A DNA stretch of 49,285 nt from Sulfitobacter sp. EhC04 (GTDB taxonomy: Bacteria; Pseudomonadota; Alphaproteobacteria; Rhodobacterales; Rhodobacteraceae). The notes below the pieces were generated by a model. It was not told the DNA's origin. It did no database searches and saw nothing but the letters and a program-made list of their open reading frames with translations. Within the stretch, counting starts at the first letter, position 1. Every line of letters starts with the position of its first letter. The stretch spans positions 1 through 49,285 of the forward strand of contig NZ_LXYI01000037.1 in NCBI RefSeq assembly GCF_001650875.1. Direction: 5' to 3'. The position numbers and the translations under genes are program-made. Shown here piece by piece: positions 34,938-44,400 of the stretch.

Positions 34938-36014
34938 CTATCGGCACCAGGATTGAGGGGGTGGGGGACAGCTGGTGCGGCCACATCGGTATGGCACGGC
35001 CAAACCTTCAGCAATGAGCGTACTGCCCACGTCCCGACCGTCAACGAACAACGACCCACAAAGCCGCCCGAAATTGCATCGATCGGTGCCTTCAGTCCCG
35101 GGCCGGCAGGAACAGGCCACGCGCTCAAATTCAATTGACGCCGCACCCCGCACCAATTGACCAAGACGCGCTGTTGCCTGTTCCCCGACCTGGCGCTCTG
35201 CAGTGCAGGATGGTCTCCATGTCTCAGGCGCGTTAAACCCGACGAGACGCACGTTCGCTGTCATGCCTCGAATATCAATCGTATCACCATCAATGATCCG
35301 CACATCGCTGGCTCGAAGCGACCGGTCTTGCGAGGCGGGTCGCTCTGCAGGTGGCGCGACCGGCGATAGGAAACTGGAAGACATCCAGCCCACTCCCAAG
35401 TTAGACCGAATTTGGGTCCATTGCCCTTCATCGCGAAGCATTTCGACGCGAGTCCCTTCGCTCAAGACGCCCATCACAGCGTTCGCGGTAGACGGCTCAG
35501 AACGTTGGTTGACACGTGTCCCTGTCACATAGACGTAAGTGGTGTTTGTCGTTTGCGATGTGGGAATTGCTGACGGACTGTAGGGCGTGGATCGTGAACT
35601 CGACGTCTCAAACAATGATCCAACCAACGCGAAGAACCCGACAGCGATCACCAACGGCACCATGATTTGGCGTTGAGCCTTGCGCACGGCACGCCGAGGT
35701 GCGGTGATTGCGCGGCTCACGGAGATCGAACGGGGTCTCGCCTGAACGGCTCTGGGGCTGCGCTTTGGTGCTGGTTTCGAAGTGCCGTCGTCGGCAGCTG
35801 CCCTTGTCTGGGCCGGTTTTTCCCCTTCCAGTTTCAGGACTTTGTGCAGGCTGGCGTACTGAGCTTTGCTCAGACGCGTCTCCGTCCCGTGACGCTCAAA
35901 CCGTTCAGCCATGTTTGTGAGAAAAGACACTTCCCAATCGTTTGCCTGCCCGGACCGCAAACGCGCATCAATGCGTGATTGGATCTCTTTGGTGCGTTCC
36001 GGAGAAAAAGGCAT
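34938..36014 (-). CDS. membrane-anchored SH3b plus thermonuclease-like (SNase) protein
   Basis: From ATG 36014 the protein is 358 aa (the frame is open upstream, but that part lacks support). Order: charged helical N terminus (residues 1-110), a membrane helix (MVPLVIAVGFFALVGSLF, ~119-136), an SH3b domain (GTRVNQRSEPS ... EGQWTQIRSNLGVGWMSSSFL), then an SNase-like domain (VRIIDGDTIDIRGM, VRLVGFNAPETW). A cysteine-rich stretch (ACSCRPG...RCNFGRLCG) is unusual for SNases. It probably acts in the periplasm, perhaps on extracellular or transferred DNA. Catalytic Arg/Glu residues of true micrococcal nuclease are not clearly conserved in what I can see, so activity is uncertain. Confidence 0.75.
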   Translation of the reverse strand: MPFSPERTKEIQSRIDARLRSGQANDWEVSFLTNMAERFERHGTETRLSKAQYASLHKVLKLEGEKPAQTRAAADDGTSKPAPKRSPRAVQARPRSISVSRAITAPRRAVRKAQRQIMVPLVIAVGFFALVGSLFETSSSRSTPYSPSAIPTSQTTNTTYVYVTGTRVNQRSEPSTANAVMGVLSEGTRVEMLRDEGQWTQIRSNLGVGWMSSSFLSPVAPPAERPASQDRSLRASDVRIIDGDTIDIRGMTANVRLVGFNAPETWRPSCTAERQVGEQATARLGQLVRGAASIEFERVACSCRPGTEGTDRCNFGRLCGSLFVDGRDVGSTLIAEGLAVPYRCGRTSCPPPPQSWCR

Positions 36015-36210
36015 TGAGGAAAAACCTGTTCGGGTGTTGAGCTGCGCAACAAATGTCTTCTGCCGCACGGCCACATTAAGCTGTGATTGCATCGAGATAC
36101 CATCCAGCCATTCCCAAAAACAGATTGGCCGGATTGCGATCACCAAGCCTGTCGATGCCCGTTGCTGGAGCTCACTGCGATACCGCCGAGGTTCGCACAC
36201 AACTGGGAAA

Positions 36211-36240
36211 ACAACGAAAGGGCCGCCCGAAGGCGACCCT
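36211..36240 (-). terminator. rho-independent terminator after the DUF2493 gene
   Basis: On the minus strand AGGGTCGCC-TTCG-GGCGGCCCT forms a 9-bp stem (one G-U pair) with a stable TTCG loop, followed by TTCGTTGTTTT. It begins 6 nt past the stop of the DUF2493 gene. Confidence 0.75.
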
Positions 36241-36246
36241 CTCTCT

Positions 36247-37176
36247 TCAATCCTGCGACGCCTTCTTCGCCGGGTCCGCAACCCGCATGACCGTCAGGCC
36301 TTTCGCTTCCGCCTTCTGCCCGAGGTTCAGCGCGACCCCGTTGCCTCCGAAGAGAACAACCCCCGTCGCCGCGAACTTGTCGTCCAGCATTTCGTCGTTG
36401 CACTTGAACGGTGCCGCCCGCCCGTGCGCGGACCAGCGCGGATCAAAGCGCGCTTGTGCTATCCCGCGTGCCCGGGCCCACCGGGCCGCAATCATCTCGG
36501 CCCCGTGCTTGCCACCCTTGTGGCAGAGGAAGATCTCCTGATTGCGGTTCTGCTTGATCCGCTCGCGAACCTTGTCGAGCGTGTTGAAGATCACATCGAC
36601 ATCGGTCCAGTCGGTGGCACCTGAGACGATCAGGGGCACCCCCTCGACTTTTGACTTCGCGGCGGTCTCGCGGTCGTGCTGCTCAAGGAGTTGCCGTGCC
36701 TCGAAGACCGCCCCGGTCTCCTGCGCCCGGACACTCGCGCGCGACCCGGCTGCCGGGATGAAGGCGTGGCCCGTCTCGATCTCGTAACATTCCGCCGCCG
36801 CCTCGCTCATCACCTCGATGGCGCCGACAATCTCGCGCAACTGCAGGAAGCGCGCCTGCGCCTCTTCGAGCGCGGTCTCGGCGATTTCCGATCCGTCGTG
36901 GGATTTTGCCAGCGCGCCGATCTTGTCGGCGGTGCGGTCGACCTCCTTGCCAAGCGCCACCTTGCGGCGCTGCAGGATCGTCGCGAGCCCATGGGCCAGC
37001 GGTTCGATTTCTGCTTCGAGCCCGGTCCCGCGCAGCTGCCCGAGCAAAGCCTCGAAGCTCTCGCGGATGATGTGGTCGGTCAGGACGTGATCTTCCGGGA
37101 TCGGCAGCTGCGCGTCCTTCTCGGTCAGTCCGAAAAGCTCGATGGTCTCGTAGGTGTTTGCGGTGTCGTAAGCCAT
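36247..37176 (-). CDS. DUF2493 (YspA/SLOG-like) protein
   Basis: The 309-aa protein starts at ATG 37176 with GGAGA about 7 nt upstream. The first ~190 residues are helical (IIRESFEALLGQLRGTGLEAEIEP). The C-terminal ~130 residues form a Rossmann-like DUF2493 domain: VPLIVSGATDWTDVDVIFNTL, then EIFLCHKGGKHGAEMIAARWA and VVLFGGNGVALNLGQKAEAKGL. This family lies in the SLOG nucleotide-binding superfamily and is very common on alphaproteobacterial plasmids and ICEs. Ligand and role are unknown. It is followed by a strong terminator. Confidence 0.88.
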   Translation of the reverse strand: MAYDTANTYETIELFGLTEKDAQLPIPEDHVLTDHIIRESFEALLGQLRGTGLEAEIEPLAHGLATILQRRKVALGKEVDRTADKIGALAKSHDGSEIAETALEEAQARFLQLREIVGAIEVMSEAAAECYEIETGHAFIPAAGSRASVRAQETGAVFEARQLLEQHDRETAAKSKVEGVPLIVSGATDWTDVDVIFNTLDKVRERIKQNRNQEIFLCHKGGKHGAEMIAARWARARGIAQARFDPRWSAHGRAAPFKCNDEMLDDKFAATGVVLFGGNGVALNLGQKAEAKGLTVMRVADPAKKASQD

Positions 37177-38170
37177 GTCTGGTCTCCAGTATTCGGTTGT
37201 GGAGCCACCACGTGAGTGTGGGGGCATGGCCGAATGCCTGGTTTCCGAATCTGCCCGGGTCAGGGACGGCGCAGCCGCCGGCTTGCCGGGCGCAAAAGTT
37301 TTCTGCGCGCAGCACCCGACACATGCGCACCCTCACGCACGGGACCGCCCCGCACCACTGGCGCCGCCCTCGCCGAAAAGTTTTGCGATCCTTGACGCGG
37401 GCTGATTTGGGGGCCATCCGGAGGATATGCTTCCGCACTCATGTGTGTGTGTTTTGACGGTAGGTTTGCCCGACACGAGCAGGCAAACGGGCCGACCGGA
37501 CGCGGGAGACGGATGAAGTGGCGGGATCGTTTTGGCCTCAGGCCAAAACAGACCAGAGCGCAATCCGGCGGAGCGGCCGGGGAGGAACGTGCTCGCGAGG
37601 CGGGCAAACCGGGATACTGGGTGCAACGCCGCGGTGAGGCCGCATGGCCGAATGCGCGACGGACCGAAGGGCCGTTCTCGCCTGCGACACGCGAAGCCGA
37701 GCAGGGGAGGCCGCAAGGCTTAAGCCAAGGTTGAAGTGCAGGCGACCACGCCGCCAGCTATACGAAGTACTTACCCCCGCTGATCCTTGACGGCGTCCAA
37801 CAGGTTCTTGGACACGGGCGTTGTGGCTAAGCTGATCACGAACGAAGCCCCTTTCTTCATGAAATGGGGAGTTACCTCCGAGCAAGGCCTGCCGACCTGG
37901 TTCCCGCGCAAGAATATAACTTGAACTGGCAACCACCCGAGAATTTATTTTGCTTCGCAACTCTCGGCCGAAATGGGCACACACCTTACCGACCTGCGCT
38001 GCGCCCCACGCATGCCATTCTGTTGACAACATCGGCCCGCAAGGACAACCATAGTGTCAGTGTCTCGTAGCTTTGGCTATTTAGGACTTTGCAGGCCGCA
38101 CTACGAACAGTGTCAGCTAATATGCCTTAGGAGAATGGGACAACGATCAAAAATACACGGGGCACGATAA
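37177..38170. other. long non-coding region before the Druantia genes
   Basis: Almost 1 kb without a supportable gene. It contains a 21-bp near-perfect palindrome (37529-37549) and two AAAAGTTTT palindromes (37294-37302, 37376-37384). Base composition shifts from very GC-rich (to about 37740) to more AT-rich near 37900-38170, which probably marks the left boundary of the Druantia cargo. Open frames in the GC-rich part lack ribosome sites. Confidence 0.5.
37529..37549. repeat. 21-bp palindrome
   Basis: GTTTTGGCCT-C-AGGCCAAAAC: 10-bp perfect arms around a single base. There is no T tract, so a protein-binding site or cruciform is more likely than a terminator. Confidence 0.7.
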
Positions 38171-41100
38171 TTGACGCAGGCGACTTTAGATTGTTCTTCA
38201 CGGGACGCTCAGAATAAACTCAGATCCTTGGATTATATGGTGATGCGGTCCCAGCTTCGAGCCGATGCCTCACCGTTCCTCGGACTTGCACTTGTCGCTG
38301 AGAAATTGCCAGAAGCCAAGGATGCGCTTCACGCGCTGTCGGATTGGCGACTTGATGTCTTAATGCAGAAATTTGGATATGCGGTCAGTTGGGCAATTTG
38401 CGCGACACTATCCGAACACTATGGCGAAGATGGCAATGCCAAGGTTTGGCCATTGGTTGAGAATGTCTTGGGGAGGACATTGAAACTTCCGGAAGAGCGC
38501 AAACTGATCAGTGGAGCTTTTCAGCGGTCATGCCAAAAACTCGGTCTCGCATCCGACGGGTTTGACCGTTCGGTTCAGGCTTTCCAGGTTCACGCTGGCG
38601 TATCGCGCTCCCAGTTGCACCATCTCGCGAGAGTTTTCATCGCTCAAGAACGCTCCATCGGATTACCCAATCAAGATGACATCGTTTTGTTAAATCGCTG
38701 GGAGGATGATGCTCTTCACTTCTTGGATGCAGGCGTGCACGTGTTGCAACGCCCCATCTTAATGGATCATTCTGCTTGGATGGCGTCGGCCTATGTTGAC
38801 TGGCGTCGGGATCAGAATGCTCTGCTAGAAAAATCAAGCTATCTGAAACACTTTGGCGAACAGTTGCAGAAGGTATTCGACGGCTCGGGTGGCCCGGCGA
38901 CCCGGATCGCTCCCGTTCCCCGTCTTGTTTGGGAGGACGGGCGTCCACAATTGTCTATCCCGGGACAAGAGCAGCGTTACAAGATCTTTCTTGATGGCCA
39001 GTTGCATAGGGTTCGTGCTGGGCGTCTTTGGCCTCTGCCTTTTCCACTCCCCGCCGAAGTCTCTTGGCAAGGAGACAGACCAGGGCGCATCCGCCTATTT
39101 CAAACCACGGATTTTGTCGTATTCGACAGCAACACGGGTCGCCAGGTCGAACTAACGTCCCGCATCGTCGATGACGAAACACGGCTAAGCGGAGTGGTCG
39201 CGACCGCTATCGTGGTTGCAAGGGAAAGCTTCTCTGTAAACGGCGAACCGAGCCGGGAAACGGCGCCTGATCTCTACAGCGCCAACGTCGACCTTCGTTC
39301 GGGGAAGATAGTGCTGGCGCGAGGCTCAAAACATTGGACGCTTAGCGGTGTGCGTCGGCCGCAAATCTCGATACATGGCCAACCAGTTGCAAAAGGCCTG
39401 GGCGGTCCGAACCTTTGGGGGCCCGAAGCCGAAGTGGAGCTCGATTTTGGCTCCAGTGAATTGCTTGCTGGACATACTGACGGTAAACAGCGTCGCGCCT
39501 TTGTCCATGTCGAGACGCAAGGCAATGCAATAGATATGGAAGTCGAAGCAGATGGGCGCGGAATCGCGATAGTGAGCGTCGCTGCGATCGTAGAAGCTGC
39601 GGGCTTGGCTCCTAATGGTGACCCGGAAGCGTTTTCGCTCACGCTGCTCCGCACAAACGCTGACTCGACCGAACGCGTTCTCACTCGCTTCAAGCGAAAG
39701 CTGATTGTCTGGCCAGGTTTCCGAGCGCTGGAAGGCGTGCTCATCCGCTCTGAGGACCCACCGCAAAACTTCATCGACGCCGAGGCAAGGCATGTGGTGC
39801 GTGACGACACTGGTTTCCTGTGTCTCGACCGTAGTGGGGGATATGTAGAGGGGCGAATTGCCTTTGATATAGGCGGGCAAGTCAGTCTGTTTACCCTTCG
39901 TGCAAAACTCTTGTCGTGCGTTTTGGAACGCGTTGATGGAACGGTGATGCCGTGGAAACTCGGCAGTGTCATCGTCAAAGGCTCGGCGACCAAAAGCGAT
40001 GCTCTTGTGCTGACGTCTCCCGACGAGCGCGCGGGTCTGAAAATTGGCTCCCGAGTGATTGTCAATCCATTTCGAGAAAGACCCACCTACGCAATACCGA
40101 TCGCCACGCTGGACGGCGGAGACATCGTGCACGTTTCGGAAGCAGGTGCGCCAACTCTGATCGCAACAGTGGAGAGCGCGTCGATGCCGTCGGATGTTAC
40201 CATCCGAGCTTGGGCCGGAGGCACTCGGATTTCGTTCGAGATGCCGTTCGATATCGGCGGGATCACGGTAACGCTTCAAACGGAGGATGGTCACAGAGAC
40301 CAGAGTGAAGTTAGCTTTGACCGTCTGCCGGCTGCCCTTTCACGTCAGTTTTGGCTGCTTGCTCCCAAGGTGGATGGGAAGAAAGTGGAAATTGAACTTA
40401 ACGGAGCGCCTTTGAATGGCCTGAACTTGATTACCCTCAAGGTGCGTTGCGTCGGAAAGGAAGATTGGACTCAACTCAGCAACGCACGGGATGATTTATT
40501 CGCCTTCCCACTTTTGGCCGGCACTGCGGCTGAGCCCACTGCATCTGCCCTTTGCCGGCTCGAGGACTGGCTCTCAAGATGCTACGCGCCTGATGTATGG
40601 GACGGAGGCCTTGGGAAGGCTCTGCAACATCGCTGGTCGACTCTTGTCCATCAGGTCTCGCTTTTGCCTGGTGGCACCGAGCGACTGCTTTTGCTGTCCC
40701 TACAAGAGGATGAACTTGACTGGTTGCCGATGCTGCACGTCATTCAGGAAATTCCGACACTTTTCGCCGCCGATGCAATCAGATTCCATGGGTTCTCCAG
40801 TTCCAATGGCGCGGATCGAATCTTGAGAGTGATCGCCGACGCATCCTCTCGTCGGCTGCGCGATTTGGATCTCAGTCCGATGGCGATGCTCGCGTTTCCG
40901 AATGCGAAGCGTGCGGACATGGCTGGAGAAAAGCTTCGCAACTTCCGACCCAGTAGTTTGCCGGTAATCTTCTCAACACTGGCTGAAAAGCCGAGTGAAT
41001 GGCTGGCCAAGGACGCCCTGGGACCTGACCATGCCTGGACCGGCCTGAACCTCTTGCGCGATCGAATCGAAACCCACGAGTTTCTTGGTTCAGGCGAGGC

Positions 41101-41425
41101 TGAGGCGCGGATGTCGCTGCGAAGTGCCGATCTGAATCGCGCGTCTGTCGCGTTTCAAGACCCGATTTTGTCGGATCGGTGCTTGAGCACGGAAAATGAA
41201 AACGATGCGTCTGTCCATCTGATCGAAAGGGCTCTTGCATCGTTCGCGGTTCGAAGCCGTGAGGGCCCCGAGGCCGTCGAAGCCATGATCGAGAGGGCGT
41301 CGACGAAAACGGGAATGAGCAAAGGTAAAGTTCTCGCATCCGTAGGTGAAATGATACGATTGGGCAGAGAAATCTTCATCTTCCATCTGATCGCCGCCGA
41401 GATCGAAAAAAGGAGCAGGCCGTGA
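38171..41425 (+). CDS. druH: Druantia type III protein DruH
   Basis: The 1084-aa protein starts at TTG 38171, right after an 11-codon frame (38135-38170); an ATG at 38239 is an alternative. No catalytic motif is visible. The N-terminal ~250 residues are helical (ALHALSDWRLDVLMQKFGYA), the middle looks beta-rich with repeated Ig-like strands, and the C terminus is helical. Identification rests on the pair: a ~1000-aa protein of unknown function overlapping by 4 nt a ~2000-aa DUF1998 helicase is exactly the druH-druE arrangement of Druantia type III. Base composition is lower in GC than the transfer genes, which fits acquired cargo. Confidence 0.8.
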   Translation: MTQATLDCSSRDAQNKLRSLDYMVMRSQLRADASPFLGLALVAEKLPEAKDALHALSDWRLDVLMQKFGYAVSWAICATLSEHYGEDGNAKVWPLVENVLGRTLKLPEERKLISGAFQRSCQKLGLASDGFDRSVQAFQVHAGVSRSQLHHLARVFIAQERSIGLPNQDDIVLLNRWEDDALHFLDAGVHVLQRPILMDHSAWMASAYVDWRRDQNALLEKSSYLKHFGEQLQKVFDGSGGPATRIAPVPRLVWEDGRPQLSIPGQEQRYKIFLDGQLHRVRAGRLWPLPFPLPAEVSWQGDRPGRIRLFQTTDFVVFDSNTGRQVELTSRIVDDETRLSGVVATAIVVARESFSVNGEPSRETAPDLYSANVDLRSGKIVLARGSKHWTLSGVRRPQISIHGQPVAKGLGGPNLWGPEAEVELDFGSSELLAGHTDGKQRRAFVHVETQGNAIDMEVEADGRGIAIVSVAAIVEAAGLAPNGDPEAFSLTLLRTNADSTERVLTRFKRKLIVWPGFRALEGVLIRSEDPPQNFIDAEARHVVRDDTGFLCLDRSGGYVEGRIAFDIGGQVSLFTLRAKLLSCVLERVDGTVMPWKLGSVIVKGSATKSDALVLTSPDERAGLKIGSRVIVNPFRERPTYAIPIATLDGGDIVHVSEAGAPTLIATVESASMPSDVTIRAWAGGTRISFEMPFDIGGITVTLQTEDGHRDQSEVSFDRLPAALSRQFWLLAPKVDGKKVEIELNGAPLNGLNLITLKVRCVGKEDWTQLSNARDDLFAFPLLAGTAAEPTASALCRLEDWLSRCYAPDVWDGGLGKALQHRWSTLVHQVSLLPGGTERLLLLSLQEDELDWLPMLHVIQEIPTLFAADAIRFHGFSSSNGADRILRVIADASSRRLRDLDLSPMAMLAFPNAKRADMAGEKLRNFRPSSLPVIFSTLAEKPSEWLAKDALGPDHAWTGLNLLRDRIETHEFLGSGEAEARMSLRSADLNRASVAFQDPILSDRCLSTENENDASVHLIERALASFAVRSREGPEAVEAMIERASTKTGMSKGKVLASVGEMIRLGREIFIFHLIAAEIEKRSRP

Positions 41426-44400
41426 AAGACCATGTAAGCGGCGAAATCAGCACGCCAGAGTTGGACCCACTCCAATTCCGGAGAACGCTCGAGGCGCGCA
41501 TTCGAAGCTTTACGACCGCCGCTGCTGCCGTCTCTCCGGTCGTCGCGCCCGCGCTGGGTGAGGCCATCAGCAAGATGATCGAGGGGGAAACTCTCATAAG
41601 GGGCCCTTTTGTCGAGAGCTTGCCCGATTTTGAGAAGGGAGACTCGATCGAACAGCTGGTCTCGGAAAAGCTGTTGTCCGAGAAGTGGCAAGGAATGTTC
41701 AAAAAAGCGCCTGATCTTTGGAGACGGCCGCTACATCGCCACCAGCAAGCTGCGATTGGCCGTGATGACAATTACATCGTCGCCACGGGAACGGGCTCGG
41801 GGAAAACGGAATCCTTTCTATTCCCATTGATCGACGACATTATGCGTCATGGTATCGGCAAGCCTGGAATCAAGGCGATCCTCGTTTACCCTCTGAACGC
41901 GCTGGCCACCGACCAGATGTTCCGTATCGCGCGTTTGCTTTTCAACGAACTTGACGATCCGAAGATTACGCTCGGGCGCTTCACGGGGCAGACCACCCCC
42001 GGTTCAAGCCGTTCGGAGATCGAGCGCGAAATCCTGTCGTCACCCAGCTTTGAGGACGCGTTCCCCGGCGTGCAAAAAGCGCCCTCTGGATGGCTGCTTT
42101 CCCGCTCCGAAATGCTTGAGACACCACCGGACATTCTTATCACGAACTATGCGATGCTTGAGCATGTGTTGCTTTTGCCCCGCAATCGAGCGCTACTGAA
42201 AGACGCCGATCTCCGCTGGCTCGTCCTGGACGAATTGCACACCTACGCCGGTGCCCAAGCGATCGAAGTCGCATTTCTAATTCGAAAATTGAAGGCCAAT
42301 CTCGGCATGTCGACCGGGACCCTCAGATGCGTCGGAACGTCAGCAAGCTTGGACCCGGAGCGAAAGGACGACTTGGCGAAGTTCGCGTCAGATCTCTTCA
42401 ACGAGCCGTTCGGTGCTGGCGACGCGGCGGTCATCACAGGCGAGCGCGAACTCCATCCGCGCTTGCGCGAAGACCTGACGACTCATTCTCTCGCCCCGGA
42501 AGACTGGGTTTCGCTCGGCGAAGGGTTGGCGCGTCTGCGTAAAGACGGCGGCCTTTCCCCGGAAGAAGAGCGCTTTCACCTTGAAAACTGGAACGACGAG
42601 CTGGGCTCTTTCTTGCGCCTCGAAGGCGACGATCTCGGCGAAGCGCTGTTAACGGCTCTCTCGACCCTGACCGAAGTCCGTCAGGTCGCCACAGCTCTCC
42701 ATAACAAGGCGAGCGGCTTGATGCTGCTCGAACGCTTGGCTGGCGTCATATTCGACGGCGTGGAGCAGGAATTGGCCGAACGCGCGCTGATTGCGCTCGT
42801 GAATGTCGCCGTTCTTGCGGTGCCAAAACAAGGGGGTGGGTTTCCCCTTCTTCCAGCCCGTTACCATATTGCCGCGACCACGATTGAGGGAGCATTGGTC
42901 GAACTTTCGGCGGATGCACCGGAAAAATGGGGCCGGGTGCTGGCGGGAAAAGTGGGGCGAGACGCTACCAGTGATGCCCCAGCTGCTTTTCCGTTGCTCG
43001 TGTGCAGGACATGTGGAGAACCTTACATTGAAGCTTGGGACGATGGGCGCCGATTGGCCGCTCTTCCGCCTCGCAACAACAAGGGCGAACGGACCGTGCT
43101 CCGTTTGATCGGCACTGCGCCAGCAGCTTTGGACGAAGAAGAAGACGAAGACGAAGAAACGGAATTCGTCCACATTGATCCGCGAACTGGCTCGATCGAA
43201 GACGATCCGGGGGAGGGGATCATATCACTCCAAGTCGCCGAGTGCGTTGATGACGACCACGACCGAAAGAAATACGTGAAAGCCTGTTTGGCCTGCGGGG
43301 AGAAGAAGGGTGCCTTTGCCGAACCTCTGACGACCATCTATGCAGGTGACGAGTCCACTTCGGCTATGGCCACGCAAACGCTGCTCGAGGCACTGCCCGC
43401 CAAACTTGACTCAGACGCGCCGATGCAGGGCCGTTCACTCCTCGCTTTCTCTGACAACCGTCAAGACGCAGCATTCTTTGCTCCATTTCTCGAAAGGATT
43501 TCGAGGGTCGAGGCCGTCCGCGGGGCTATCATAGATGCTGTTCGTTCCGAAGAAGACCTGTCGATCACCAACCTCTCGGCGGAAGCGAGTGCACGTCTCA
43601 AGAAGCATCGATTCCGCGTTTTCGACAGAGGTGATCAATCGGCCCCGCTCACTGGAACGGAGATGAAGGACCGGATGACGGCCCTTGTGACAGCCGAAAT
43701 TACACTCGGCGGACGTGGCCGGGGCTCGCTCGAGGCATACGGCCTGCTCTCAGTCGAGCACGATGGGTTGGATAAGATTGAGCGTCGCGTGTCCCGAAGT
43801 CTGGAAGACCACGGTAAGCCGCATTTGAGCGGTTACGCCTCCGGTGTGATGCGTCTGATTTTGATGATGATGCGCCAGAGCCGGGCGATCTCTGATTTGG
43901 ATGGACGCTTGGATCTCGGTGATGAATCGATTTGGGGACGAGGACTGGGGTCGGAGCGTATATCTTGGGAACTTCGAAAGGAAAGCAACGCTTCTCGAAT
44001 TCGCCGGGTCTTGCCGACGAGGCCGCGCGATAGGACACGATTGCTCTGGGTGTTGTGCGACCGGCTCGGATTGTCGCGGGAAGACGCGGATACCATTGCG
44101 GAAGCGTGTTGGGACGAAATGGTTCGACCACGTGTTGGTGTTCTGAAAAAGGGCAGTTTGGCTATGGTCATCGACCTCGACAAGATCAAGCTCGGCGAGA
44201 CCTCAGAACGATTTCGTTGCAGTTCCTGTGGCCGGATTGCTTCTTTTGACTTGGGTGGCGTCTGTCTTGCAAACAGGTGCGAAGGGTCAGTCTCCAAGCT
44301 TCCGGATCCCGGAAAAGACGCGGATGTCGCGCGGAATTTTTACGTGCAACGATGGCTCACCCAACCGGGTGCCGCGATCGCCCGAGAGCATACTGCGGCA

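Noticed and set aside
34609..34956. Overlapping open frames on both strands upstream of the 68-aa gene
   Set aside because: No start signals or domains on either strand; treated as intergenic.
37538..38032. Minus-strand open frame (164 codons) in the gap before druH
   Set aside because: No ribosome site, atypical composition, and it crosses the composition change at about 37740.
38135..38170. 11-codon frame ending directly before the druH TTG
   Set aside because: The GGAG lies too close to its ATG to serve as ribosome site; probably chance, although it could be a leader peptide.
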